A stretch of 64,000 bases of DNA from assembly GCF_025677645.1 (NCBI RefSeq), contig NZ_CP106879.1:1302001-1366000 (forward strand), in the 5' to 3' direction. This stretch comes from Curtobacterium poinsettiae. Lineage in GTDB: Bacteria > Actinomycetota > Actinomycetes > Actinomycetales > Microbacteriaceae. Under the pieces are notes generated by a model. That model was not told where the DNA came from. It worked only from the letters and a program-made list of their open reading frames with translations, and made no database searches. Made by a program: the position numbers and the translations under genes. Of the stretch, positions 45,785 through 54,597 are shown piece after piece; within the stretch, counting starts at the first letter, position 1; the number at the start of each line of letters is the position of its first letter.

Positions 45785-46858
45785 TCAGCCGGTGCCGGCG
45801 CGGGCCGCCGGCCCGGTCGACTCCCGCACGGTCAGGTGGGTGGGCAGGGCGACGGCGCCGGACATGTGCTCCCCGGGCAGTTCGTCGGCGGGCAGGGCAC
45901 CGAGCCGTCCGAGCAGCATCCGGATCGCCACCCGGCCGGCCCGCTCGATCGGCGAGGTCATCGTGGTGAGCGGCGGGTTGCAGAAGTCGGCACCGAAGAT
46001 GTCGTCGCAACCGACGATGCTCATGTCCTCGGGGACGCGGACCCCGCGCTCCCGCAGCCGGGCGAGCATCCCGATGGCGATCAGGTCGTTGAAGGCGATG
46101 CACGCGGTCGCACCGGCGTGCACGGCGGCGTCGGCGGCCGCGGCACCGGAGTCGACGAAGGGGGCGTGCGGTCCGACCCGGGCGACGCGGATCCCCAGGC
46201 GCTTGGCGACCTGCACGAGCGCGCGCCACCGACGCTCGTTCGACCACGAGCTGTCCGGCCCGGCGACGTACAGGATCTCCCGGTGTCCGAGCGACACCAG
46301 GTGCTGCACCGCCTGCTCCACTCCGCCGGGGGTGTCGATGAGCACCGACGGCACGCCGGTGGGCCGACGGTTCACCACGACCAGGGGGATCCGCTCGGCG
46401 AACCGCGCGATCTGCGCGTCCGACAGTCGTGACGCCGTGAGCACGACCCCGTCGGCCTTGGCCCCCACGGCGGTGAGCGCGGCCATCTCGGCGTCGGCGG
46501 ACTCCTCGGTGTCGACGAGCAGCTGCGTCCAACCGGCCCCGGCGAGCTGGTGCTGGGTGCCGCGGATGACGTCGAAGTAGAACGGGTTCGTGATGTCGGA
46601 CACGAGCACCGCGACGGCGCGGGTACGGCCTGAGGTCAGTGCCCGGGCCTGTGAGTTGGCGACGTAGCCGAGCTCGCGGGCCGCCCGCTGGATGCGCTCC
46701 TGGGTGACGGCGTTGACCCGGTCGGGCAGGCACAGGGCGCGGGAGACGGTGGACGCAGCGACCCCGGTGGCGTCGGCGATGTCGCGGATGGTGACGCGAC
46801 GCGCAGCGCCCGTGGCACCGCCCGTGCGCCCGCCGCCGTCCGTCGAGAGGTCCTTCAC
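45785..46858 (-). CDS. LacI-family repressor of the uronate block
   Basis: A 357-residue repressor with helix-turn-helix VTIRDIADATGVAASTVSRA (about 20-39), hinge NSQARALTSGRTR and a sugar-binding domain (DTPGGVEQAVQHLVSLGHRE, SIVGCDDIFGADF). The GTG at 46858 is seven bases from TACGTT (46871-46866), a leaderless layout. It sits immediately next to the nested operator at 46880-46915, which it presumably binds, controlling itself with uxaC and the divergent transport and catabolic operon. Confidence 0.92.
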   Translation of the reverse strand: MKDLSTDGGGRTGGATGAARRVTIRDIADATGVAASTVSRALCLPDRVNAVTQERIQRAARELGYVANSQARALTSGRTRAVAVLVSDITNPFYFDVIRGTQHQLAGAGWTQLLVDTEESADAEMAALTAVGAKADGVVLTASRLSDAQIARFAERIPLVVVNRRPTGVPSVLIDTPGGVEQAVQHLVSLGHREILYVAGPDSSWSNERRWRALVQVAKRLGIRVARVGPHAPFVDSGAAAADAAVHAGATACIAFNDLIAIGMLARLRERGVRVPEDMSIVGCDDIFGADFCNPPLTTMTSPIERAGRVAIRMLLGRLGALPADELPGEHMSGAVALPTHLTVRESTGPAARAGTG

Positions 46859-46879
46859 GAGGCCGAACGTATTCGCGTC

Positions 46880-46928
46880 TGGCAACAAGTGGCAACCGGT
46901 TGCCGCATGTTGCCAACGGCGGAACAGT
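46880..46928. promoter_or_regulatory. Nested palindromic operator and promoter of the uronate operon
   Basis: A perfect 14-bp palindrome GGCAACCGGTTGCC (46891-46904), LacI-like with central CG, is enclosed by a second perfect pair, TGGCAACA (46880-46887) and TGTTGCCA (46908-46915). TTGCCG (46900-46905) and AACAGT (46923-46928) are 17 bases apart and give a plausible plus-strand promoter whose -35 lies within the operator. Repression by the adjacent LacI is inferred. Confidence 0.75.
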
Positions 46929-46978
46929 GGTGCCACCGAGCAGCGCCGCTCGGAGGAGGTCTCGAGGAGGAAACCCCC

Positions 46979-48334
46979 GTGAAGACGCGAAGACTGCAAG
47001 TCCGCACCCTCGTCGGTGCCGTCGCCGTGGTCGCCCTCGCCGCACTGTCCCTGCAGGGATGTGCCGTGGTGAACGGCAGCGGCGACGACCCGAACACCCT
47101 CCGCGTGATGATGGGCGCGGACACCACCTACCCCGAGGAACGCAAGCAGTGGCAGCGGGAGACCGCCGCCGAGTTCGAGCGCACGACCGGTGCCGACATC
47201 CAGTGGGAGACCTACTCGTCCGCGCAGGAGGAGTTGACCGCGATCCAGACGAGTGTCATCTCCGGGCAGGGCCCCGACGTCTACGCGATCGGCACCACCT
47301 TCACCCCGACCGCGTACGCCACCGGGGCCTTCGTCGAGATGGGCACGAAGGAGTGGGACGCGATCGGCGGCAAGGACCAGTTCGACCCCGCGTCGTTCGG
47401 CATCTCCGGTCCGAGTCCGTCGAAGCAGATCGGGATCCCGTTCGCCAGCCGTCCGTTCGTGATGGCGGTGAACAAGGACCTGCTCGCCGAGGCGGGGATC
47501 ACCGACATGCCCACGACGTGGGACGAGCTCACCGCCGACGCGAAGGCCACCACGGGTGACGGACGCCACGGCATGGCGATCGCCTACGCCGACGGCTTCG
47601 ACCCCTGGAAGTTCGTCTGGGGGATGGCCCAGAACGCCGGCAACACGATCGTCGACGGCTCGAAGGCCGAGATCGACAGCGAGGTCGTCGAGAACGCCTA
47701 CCGCACCTACTTCGACTGGGTGACGAAGGACGGTGTCGTCGACCCGGCCGCGATCGGCTGGAACAACGCCCAGGCCCTCGCGCAGTTCACCGAGGGCAAG
47801 GCGGCGTTCTTCCCGATGACGACCACCACCGCCATCAACTCGTTCCAGGACACCAAGGTCGACGGCAAGTACGAGTTCGCACTGCTGCCCACCGTCCCGC
47901 CGGGGGCGTCCGAGCGGCCGTCCGGCGGCATCGAGGCCGCCAGCATCCTGTCCGGCGACAACTGGGTCGTCGCCGACTACGGCACCAAGCAGGAGCTGTC
48001 GTTCGCGTTCGTCAAGCAGCTCAGCGCCCCGAAGGCCCAGCTCGAGTACTACGACCTGTTCGGCAACCTGCCGACGAACGCCTCGGCCGCCGCCGACCTG
48101 GCGGCCGACAACCCGCAGCTCAAACCGATCATCGACGCCGGCCGCCTGTCCAAGCCGACCGCGTTCACCGGCGCCTGGTCCGACATCCAGCTCGCCCTGG
48201 TCGACGTCGTCGTGCAGTCGATCCCGTCGCTGAAGTCCGGCGAGGTCACCGACGACCAGCTCCGCAAGCGACTGCAGGACGCCCAGCAGGACGCCCAGGC
48301 CACCCTCGACCGTCAGAAGAACGGAGGTCTGTGA
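46979..48334 (+). CDS. Extracellular sugar-binding lipoprotein (SBP family 1)
   Basis: Binding protein of the fourth importer, 451 residues. Signal sequence MKTRRLQVRTLVGAVAVVAL to the lipobox LQGC near residue 28. GTG at 46979 with a strong GAGGAGG site (46964-46970). The mature part has VMMGADTTYPEERKQW and GIPFASRPFVMAVNKDLL. Operon membership with UxuB- and ManD-type enzymes suggests a uronic acid or uronic-acid-substituted oligosaccharide as ligand (inference). Confidence 0.92.
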   Translation: MKTRRLQVRTLVGAVAVVALAALSLQGCAVVNGSGDDPNTLRVMMGADTTYPEERKQWQRETAAEFERTTGADIQWETYSSAQEELTAIQTSVISGQGPDVYAIGTTFTPTAYATGAFVEMGTKEWDAIGGKDQFDPASFGISGPSPSKQIGIPFASRPFVMAVNKDLLAEAGITDMPTTWDELTADAKATTGDGRHGMAIAYADGFDPWKFVWGMAQNAGNTIVDGSKAEIDSEVVENAYRTYFDWVTKDGVVDPAAIGWNNAQALAQFTEGKAAFFPMTTTTAINSFQDTKVDGKYEFALLPTVPPGASERPSGGIEAASILSGDNWVVADYGTKQELSFAFVKQLSAPKAQLEYYDLFGNLPTNASAAADLAADNPQLKPIIDAGRLSKPTAFTGAWSDIQLALVDVVVQSIPSLKSGEVTDDQLRKRLQDAQQDAQATLDRQKNGGL

Positions 48335-49356
48335 TGACCAGCACGCAGACCAGGCCCCGCACCGACGCGGCGCCGCCCCGGCCCGTCCGCCCGGTCGGCG
48401 GGACGCCCCTCTACAAGCGCGAGCGTCCGCTCTGGATGCTCGTCCCCGGCGGGGTCCTCATGCTCGCCGTCATCGTGGTGCCGCTCCTGGTGGGCTTCTG
48501 GATCGCGATGCTCGACCTCGACCAGTACACGCTCCGCCAGTGGTTCAGCGCCCCGTTCGTCGGGTTCGCGAACTTCACCGAGGCCTTCACGAACTCGCCC
48601 CTGCTCCACTCGATCTGGATCTCGGTGTCGCTGTCGGTGCTGGTCACCGCGGTCACCGTGCCGATCGGGGTCGCTGCGGCGATCTCCACGCAGAACCGGT
48701 TCCCGGGGCGCGGCCTCGTCCGGTCGATCTACCTGATCCCCTACGTGCTGCCCGCGTTCGTCGTCGGCACCTTCTTCCGCACGATGCTCCAGCCGCAGGG
48801 CGTCGTGAACTCGATCCTGCACACCGACGTGCTGTGGCTGAACGGCTCGGCGTCGTACTGGGCGCTCGCCGGCGTGATGATCTGGACGAGCTGGCCGTTC
48901 GTCTACCTGCTGTCCCTTGCCGGGCTGCAGGCCGTGGACAACGAGGTGCACGAGGCCGCCGCGCTCGACGGGGTGACCTGGTGGGCGAGGCTCCGCTACA
49001 TCATCTTCCCGTACCTGCGCGGACCCCTCAGCCTCGCCGTGATCATCGCGATCCTGCACAACATCAACAACTTCACGCTGCCGTTCGTGCTGTTCGGCAT
49101 CCCGCTGCCGTCCAGCGTCGAGGTGATGCCCGTCCTGACGTACATCGCGAGCTTCCAGTCGTTCCGCTTCGGTCTGTCCGCAGCGATGGCGATCTGCTCG
49201 CTCGTGATCGTCGCGATCCCGCTGTTCGTCTACCTGCGAGCCGTCAAGCTCGACACCGGTGACGACGCCGGGCCCAGCCGGAAGCAGCGTCGCGCCGACC
49301 GCGCCACGCTCGCAGCCGCCCCGACCGCCGCCGACATCGACGGAGCACGCGCATGA
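48334..49356 (+). CDS. Carbohydrate ABC transporter permease, MalF type
   Basis: Inner-membrane permease of 340 residues, six hydrophobic segments, EAA loop VHEAAALDGVTWWARLR near residue 205. The ATG at 48334 shares its A with the stop of the binding-protein gene; a GTG one codon earlier is also possible. A GGAGG site lies 7 bases upstream. The last 30 residues are a hydrophilic Ala/Arg tail. Confidence 0.92.
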   Translation: MTSTQTRPRTDAAPPRPVRPVGGTPLYKRERPLWMLVPGGVLMLAVIVVPLLVGFWIAMLDLDQYTLRQWFSAPFVGFANFTEAFTNSPLLHSIWISVSLSVLVTAVTVPIGVAAAISTQNRFPGRGLVRSIYLIPYVLPAFVVGTFFRTMLQPQGVVNSILHTDVLWLNGSASYWALAGVMIWTSWPFVYLLSLAGLQAVDNEVHEAAALDGVTWWARLRYIIFPYLRGPLSLAVIIAILHNINNFTLPFVLFGIPLPSSVEVMPVLTYIASFQSFRFGLSAAMAICSLVIVAIPLFVYLRAVKLDTGDDAGPSRKQRRADRATLAAAPTAADIDGARA

Positions 49357-50312
49357 CCACCCCGAGCACGTCCTTCAGCACCCGAACCCGCCCCACCGCG
49401 ACGCTCACCGAGAGCATCACGACCGGCAGCGGCGGGCGACGGAGCAAGCGCCCCTACGACACCGACGTCACCCGGCTGCTGCCGCGCTGGCTGCTCGTCA
49501 CCGTCATCGCGGTGATCATCGCCTTCATCGCCGTCCCGGTGCTCTACATCCTGTTCGGCTCGGTCAACTCCGACGTCGCGGTCGCCCGCGGCGAGTACTT
49601 CCCGTCCGAGTTCACCCTGTCGAACTACGTGGAGATCTGGTCCACCGTCGCCCTCGGCGAGGGACTGGTGAACTCGATGCTCACCGCCGGTGCCGTCGCC
49701 GTCGCGAGTGCCGCGCTCGCCGTGTCGACGGCCTACGTGCTCGTCCGGTTCCGGTTCCTCGGGCGGCTGACCATCCTGCGTGGGCTCCTCGCCCTGCAGT
49801 CGATCCCCGGCACGCTCCTGCTCCTGCCGGTCTTCGTGGTGTTCTCGAACATCGCCAGCGCCACCGGCGTGCAGATCATCGGCACCCGGTGGGGCCTGTT
49901 CGTCACCTACCTGACCTTCGCCCTGCCGTTCTCCACGTGGGTCATGGTCACGTACCTGCGCGGCCTGCCGAAGGAACTCGAGGAAGCGGCCCGCATCGAC
50001 GGCGCCAGCTCGACGAAGATCCTGACGAAGATCGTGCTCCCGCTGTCGTGGCCCGGCATCGTCGTTTCCGCGATCTTCGCCTTCCTGCTCGGCTGGAACG
50101 ACGTCCTGTTCTCCACGATCATGACGACCCCGAACACCCGGACGGTCGCCGTCGTCCTGCAGGTGCTCGGCACCACCCAAGAGGGCGGCGCAGTCCCGAT
50201 CTACGGCCAGATGATGGCCGCCTCGATCGTCTGCGCCGTCCCCGTCGTCGCCCTGTACCTGATCTTCCAGCGCTACCTGGTCGGCGGGCTCACCGCCGGC
50301 TCCGTCAAGTAG
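49353..50312 (+). CDS. Carbohydrate ABC transporter permease, MalG type
   Basis: Inner-membrane permease of 319 residues with a 45-residue polar N-terminus, six hydrophobic segments, EAA loop LEEAARIDGASSTKILT near residue 210 and C-terminal VGGLTAGSVK. It overlaps the previous gene by ATGA. A family hairpin (50328) separates it from the catabolic genes downstream. Confidence 0.92.
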   Translation: MTTPSTSFSTRTRPTATLTESITTGSGGRRSKRPYDTDVTRLLPRWLLVTVIAVIIAFIAVPVLYILFGSVNSDVAVARGEYFPSEFTLSNYVEIWSTVALGEGLVNSMLTAGAVAVASAALAVSTAYVLVRFRFLGRLTILRGLLALQSIPGTLLLLPVFVVFSNIASATGVQIIGTRWGLFVTYLTFALPFSTWVMVTYLRGLPKELEEAARIDGASSTKILTKIVLPLSWPGIVVSAIFAFLLGWNDVLFSTIMTTPNTRTVAVVLQVLGTTQEGGAVPIYGQMMAASIVCAVPVVALYLIFQRYLVGGLTAGSVK

Positions 50313-50327
50313 GCCGCAACCCAGAAC

Positions 50328-50371
50328 CGGACCGGAGGCCCGTGGCGGCCCCGCCGCGCGCCTCCCGTCCG
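50328..50371 (+). terminator. Imperfect 21-bp hairpin inside the uronate operon
   Basis: Arms 50328-50348 and 50351-50371 match at 18 of 21 positions, with the core CGGAGGCCCGTGGCGG. This is the least perfect complete member of the hairpin family and the only one inside what looks like a single operon (between malG and the isomerase gene). It could lower downstream expression or protect the transporter mRNA 3' end. Confidence 0.6.
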
Positions 50372-50385
50372 AACGAAAGGACACC

Positions 50386-51225
50386 ATGACCGACCAGCCC
50401 AGTTGGGAACTCTCCGGCTTCGGCGACGAGATCGACGCCGACCCCGTCGTCCAGGTCGCGGTCCTGCAGGCGCTCGGCGCGAGCGCCATCGAGGTCCGCA
50501 GCGCCTGGGGCGTGAACGTCGTCGACCTCGACGAGGACCAGCTCGCCGGACTCCACCGCCTGCTCGAGGAGCGCGGACAGACCGTGTCCGCGATCGCCTC
50601 GCCGATCGGCAAGGTGCCCGTCGACGAACCCGTCGAGCACGAAGTGTCCCGACTCGCCCGTGCGATCCGTGCCGCGCACGCCCTCGGCACGACGAACATC
50701 CGGATCTTCTCGTTCTACTTCGAAGGCCGGCAGCCGGAGGACGTCCGCGACGACGTCCTCGTCCGGATGCGCGCCCTGGCCGACCTCGCCGCACGCGAGG
50801 GCGTGACCCTGCTGCACGAGAACGAGAAGGACATCTACGGCGACGTCCCCGCGCGGGTGCTCGACATCGTCGAGAGCGTCGGGTCCCCGGCGCTCCGACT
50901 GGCCTGGGACAACGCGAACTACGTGCAGTGCGGCGTCAAGCCGTTCACCGACGGGTGGGCGCAGCTCGCCCCGTACGTCGACTACCTGCAGGTCAAGGAC
51001 GCACTGGCCGCCGACTCGTCGGTGGTGCCCGCGGGCGAGGGCGACGGCGAACTGCTCCAGACCCTCACCGCGCTGCGCGACGCCGGGTACTCCGGGTACG
51101 CCTCGCTCGAGCCGCACCTCAGCGACTTCACCTCCCTCGGCGGGTTCTCCGGCCCCGCGGCCTTCGGTCGTGCCGGACGGGCCTTCCGCACCCTCACCGA
51201 CCAGATCGGAGTCACCCTGCGATGA
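50386..51225 (+). CDS. Sugar phosphate isomerase/epimerase-like TIM-barrel protein
   Basis: A 279-residue AP-endonuclease-2-type barrel with likely metal ligands in IRIFSFYFEGRQ, LLHENEKDIYGD, RLAWDNANYVQ, DYLQVKDA and SLEPH. It begins after an AAAGGA site and ends in an ATGA overlap with the next gene. Its neighbours are a Gfo/Idh enzyme and another TIM-barrel isomerase, all upstream of mannonate-pathway genes. It may process a modified uronate or its glycoside; the substrate is unknown. Confidence 0.87.
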   Translation: MTDQPSWELSGFGDEIDADPVVQVAVLQALGASAIEVRSAWGVNVVDLDEDQLAGLHRLLEERGQTVSAIASPIGKVPVDEPVEHEVSRLARAIRAAHALGTTNIRIFSFYFEGRQPEDVRDDVLVRMRALADLAAREGVTLLHENEKDIYGDVPARVLDIVESVGSPALRLAWDNANYVQCGVKPFTDGWAQLAPYVDYLQVKDALAADSSVVPAGEGDGELLQTLTALRDAGYSGYASLEPHLSDFTSLGGFSGPAAFGRAGRAFRTLTDQIGVTLR

Positions 51226-52433
51226 CCGACCCCACCAACCCGCTCCGCCTGGCCGTCGTCGGCACCGGCGTCATCGGACGCCACCACGCCACCGTCGCCG
51301 TCCGCCACCCCGACCTGCAGGTCGTCGCCCTCGTCGACGCCGTGCCCGAAGCCGCCACGAGCGCCGCGGACGCGGTCCAGGAGCTGGGTGCCGCCCGCCC
51401 GATCACGACGTCCACCATCGAGGAGGCGATCGAACAGACCGACATCGACGTCGTCGCGATCTGCTCGCCGTCCGGCATGCACGTGCAGCTCGCCGAGGCC
51501 GCCCTGGCCGCCGGCAAGCACGTCGTCATCGAGAAGCCGCTCGACACCACGATGCCCCGTGCACGGCAGATCGCGGCGCTCGCCGCAGCCGCTCGTGACC
51601 GCGGGCTCGTCACGAGCGTCATCAGCCAGCACCGCTTCGACCCGGCGTCGGCAGCCGTCGCCCGGGCCGCGCACGACGGCGGGTTCGGCACCGTGACCTC
51701 GGGGCTCGCGAGCGTCGCGTGGTACCGGTCGCAGGGGTACTACGACTCCGGCGACTGGCGCGGCACCTGGGCCCTCGACGGCGGCGGGGCGGTGATGAAC
51801 CAGGGCGTCCACACCGTCGACCTGCTCGTCTGGGCACTCGGTCGCCCGGTCGAGATCTCGGCGCAGACCGGGCTGCTCGCGCACGACCGCATCGAGGTCG
51901 AGGACACCGCCGTCGCCACCGTCCGGTTCGCCGGCGGCGCGCTCGGCGTCGTCCACTGCACGACCGCCGCGTACCCGGGGCTGTCCGCTCGCTACGCCGT
52001 GTACGGCACGCACGGCTCCGCCATCGTCGACGACGACCGGCTCGCGTACTTCCACATCGCCCCGGACACCGCCACGCTCGAGTCCGCCGCGACCACGTCG
52101 AACGCCACCGCGGTCGCCGGAGCCGTCGACCAGAAGGACAACGTCGTCCCGCCCGAGCACGTCGTCGGCGGCCCCGCTGAGCCCGACCACTTCGCCGCGG
52201 GGCACGCTCGGCAGTACACGGACATCGTCGACGCGATCCGGCACGGACGCGAACCGGGTGTCACCGTCGACGCAGCCCTGGTGTCGCTCGCCACCGTCCG
52301 CGGGCTCTACGTCAGCGCGACGCTCGGACGACCCGTGCGCATCGACGACGTGATCGAGGGGACGTACGACGACGTGGTGCCGGTCGTCGGAACACCCGCA
52401 ACCGCCCCCACGACCGAAGGAGCCACCCGATGA
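51222..52433 (+). CDS. Gfo/Idh/MocA-family oxidoreductase
   Basis: A 403-residue dehydrogenase: VVGTGVIGRHH (12-22) binds NAD(P) and EKP lies at 104-106 (HVVIEKPLD); GGGAVMNQGVHTVDLL includes the conserved His. It overlaps its neighbours by ATGA on both sides. It is the fourth family member in the window and the only one without a ThuA partner; instead it sits between two TIM-barrel isomerases, which resembles inositol or keto-sugar pathways. Confidence 0.9.
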   Translation: MTDPTNPLRLAVVGTGVIGRHHATVAVRHPDLQVVALVDAVPEAATSAADAVQELGAARPITTSTIEEAIEQTDIDVVAICSPSGMHVQLAEAALAAGKHVVIEKPLDTTMPRARQIAALAAAARDRGLVTSVISQHRFDPASAAVARAAHDGGFGTVTSGLASVAWYRSQGYYDSGDWRGTWALDGGGAVMNQGVHTVDLLVWALGRPVEISAQTGLLAHDRIEVEDTAVATVRFAGGALGVVHCTTAAYPGLSARYAVYGTHGSAIVDDDRLAYFHIAPDTATLESAATTSNATAVAGAVDQKDNVVPPEHVVGGPAEPDHFAAGHARQYTDIVDAIRHGREPGVTVDAALVSLATVRGLYVSATLGRPVRIDDVIEGTYDDVVPVVGTPATAPTTEGATR

Positions 52434-53317
52434 AGTTCTCCGTGTTCACCGCCTCGACCCCCGACTGGACCCCGTCCGAAGCCGCCGAGACCCTGGCCGC
52501 GCAGGGCTGGGACGGCATCGAGTGGCGCATCGTCGACGACCGCCCGGCCGACGGCGCCGAGGTCCCCGCCGAACGGTCGTTCTGGGCGGGCAACAACTCG
52601 ACGTGGCAGTACACCGGCATCCGCGACCGGGTCGGTGAGATCGCCCGGGTCACCGACGCCGCCGGGCTCGAGTACTCGGGCATCGGCGGCTACCAGCCGG
52701 CCGCCGACCACGACGGCGTCGAGACGATGCTGCGCGTGACCAGCGAACTGGGTGCCCGGCAGGTCCGCGTCACGATGCCGAACTACCGGGCCGAGAAGGA
52801 ACGCGCCGGCGAGACCTACCCCGAGCTCTTCGACCGCACCCGCACCGACCTCGAGTGGGCGGCGGACCGCGCGGCCGAACTCGGCGTCAAGGTGTTGGTC
52901 GAGCTGCACCACATGACGATCACACCGTCGGCCTCCGCAGCGCTGCGGCTGATCGATGGTCTCGACCCCGCACACGTCGGCGTCATCCACGACCTCGGCA
53001 ACCTCGTGATCGAGGGGTACGAGGACCACCTCGCCGCGTTCGAACTGCTCGGGCCGTACCTGGCACACGCCCACGTGAAGAACGCCCGCTGGGTCGACAG
53101 CGGCGACACCCGGGCCGACGGCAGTTCGATCTGGCAGCACGAGTGGGCACCCCTGCGCACCGGCCAGGCGTCGGTGTCCGAGTACCTCGACGCGCTCCGC
53201 CAGGTCGGGTACGACGGGTGGGTCACCATCGAGGACTTCTCCACCGACCTCCCGCTCGAGACCCGCACCGCCGACAACCTCGCCTACCTCCGCTCCCTCG
53301 TCCCCGTGTCGGCATGA
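52430..53317 (+). CDS. Sugar phosphate isomerase/epimerase-like TIM-barrel protein
   Basis: A 295-residue AP-endonuclease-2-type barrel, start [15 protein letters not shown]. Probable metal ligands lie in [37 protein letters not shown] and TIEDFSTD. It overlaps the flanking genes by ATGA on both sides. It is not a close copy of the isomerase at 50386, so the two probably act on different intermediates. Confidence 0.88.
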   Translation: MKFSVFTASTPDWTPSEAAETLAAQGWDGIEWRIVDDRPADGAEVPAERSFWAGNNSTWQYTGIRDRVGEIARVTDAAGLEYSGIGGYQPAADHDGVETMLRVTSELGARQVRVTMPNYRAEKERAGETYPELFDRTRTDLEWAADRAAELGVKVLVELHHMTITPSASAALRLIDGLDPAHVGVIHDLGNLVIEGYEDHLAAFELLGPYLAHAHVKNARWVDSGDTRADGSSIWQHEWAPLRTGQASVSEYLDALRQVGYDGWVTIEDFSTDLPLETRTADNLAYLRSLVPVSA

Positions 53318-54597
53318 CCGATCGCCGTCCGGGGATCGTCCACCTGGGGGTGGGCGCCTTCGCGCGCGCCCACCTCGCCTGGTACACCGCCCACACCACG
53401 GGGGAGCCGTGGGGCATCACCGCCTTCACCGGCCGCTCGCCCGCGGCCGCCGACGCGTTGGCCGCGCAGGACTGCCGGTACACGCTGGTCACGCGAGCCG
53501 CGTCCGGCGACGGAGCCGAGGTGGTCGACACGATCGTGGCCGCCCACCCGGGCAGCGACGACACGGCCTGGAGGCACGTGGTCGCGTCCCCCGAGACGAC
53601 CATCGTCACGCTGACGGTCACCGAGCAGGGCTACCGGCCCGGTTCCGACGTGCCGTCGCGGTTGGTCGCGGGGCTCGACGCCCGCCGTGCCGCCGGCTCC
53701 GGGCGCATCGCGCTGGTCAGTCTCGACAACCTGACGCACAACGGGGTGGTCCTCCGCGGTGCCGTGCTCGAGGCCGTCACCGACGACGACCTGCGCGACT
53801 GGATCGAGGCGAACGTCGCGTTCCCGAGCTCGATGGTCGACCGGATCACCCCCGCGACCACCGACGCCGACGTCGCGCACCTGTCGGAACTGCCGGGTGC
53901 GCTCGCCGGAGACCGGGTCCCCGTCGTCACCGAGCCGTTCGCCGAGTGGGTGCTCGAGGACGCCTTCGCGGGCATCGACCGGCCCGCGTGGCAGGCGGCT
54001 GGCGTCCGGATCGTCGACGACGTCACCCCGTACGAGCAGCGGAAGCTCTGGCTGCTGAACGGCTCGCACTCGCTCCTCGCCTACCTGGGGTTGCAGCTCG
54101 GCCACGACACGGTGGCCGAGGCGATGGACGACCCGGTCTGCCGCACCGCCGTCGAGCAGCTCTGGGACGAAGCCGCGCTCGAGCTCCCGCTGCCCGAGGC
54201 CGAGGTCACCGACGCCCGCGCGGCCCTGGTCGAGCGGTTCGCCAACCCGCGCATCCGGCACACGCTGCGGCAGATCGCGTCCGGCGGCTCGCAGAAGCTG
54301 CCCGTCCGCGTCGTCGACGTCGTCCGCCACCGGCTCGCCCGAGACCCCTCGGCCGGCATCGGCACCGGAGCGGCCACCGCCCTCGCCGCCTGGTGGTTGC
54401 ACGTCACCGAGCAACCCGACCTGGTGGACGACCCCGGTGCCCCCGGGCCAGACTCGGACGTGCACGACGTTCTGGCCGTCGTCGCGCCCGAACTCGACAC
54501 CACCCCCGTGGTCGCCGCCGTGACGGCGGCGGCCGACCGCATCCGCACCGCCGCGGCACGCGCCCGCGAACGCTCCAACGGAGGAGTCCACGCATGA
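53314..54597 (+). CDS. uxuB: D-mannonate (fructuronate) oxidoreductase, mannitol dehydrogenase family
   Basis: Reduces D-fructuronate to D-mannonate with NADH, the step after UxaC. A 427-residue long-chain mannitol-dehydrogenase-family protein: [16 protein letters not shown] at the N-terminus, [10 protein letters not shown] near 134, [11 protein letters not shown] near 209 and the catalytic-Lys region [17 protein letters not shown] near 236. Mannitol or arabinitol dehydrogenase would be alternatives, but position between uronate transport and mannonate dehydratase genes favours UxuB. It overlaps both neighbours by ATGA. Confidence 0.85.
   Translation: MTDRRPGIVHLGVGAFARAHLAWYTAHTTGEPWGITAFTGRSPAAADALAAQDCRYTLVTRAASGDGAEVVDTIVAAHPGSDDTAWRHVVASPETTIVTLTVTEQGYRPGSDVPSRLVAGLDARRAAGSGRIALVSLDNLTHNGVVLRGAVLEAVTDDDLRDWIEANVAFPSSMVDRITPATTDADVAHLSELPGALAGDRVPVVTEPFAEWVLEDAFAGIDRPAWQAAGVRIVDDVTPYEQRKLWLLNGSHSLLAYLGLQLGHDTVAEAMDDPVCRTAVEQLWDEAALELPLPEAEVTDARAALVERFANPRIRHTLRQIASGGSQKLPVRVVDVVRHRLARDPSAGIGTGAATALAAWWLHVTEQPDLVDDPGAPGPDSDVHDVLAVVAPELDTTPVVAAVTAAADRIRTAAARARERSNGGVHA

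Noticed and set aside
43761..47045. About 1090-codon minus-strand frame overlapping methyltransferase, uxaC and lacI in another frame
   Set aside because: Arg-rich translation with no domain, in an alternative frame to three recognisable genes.
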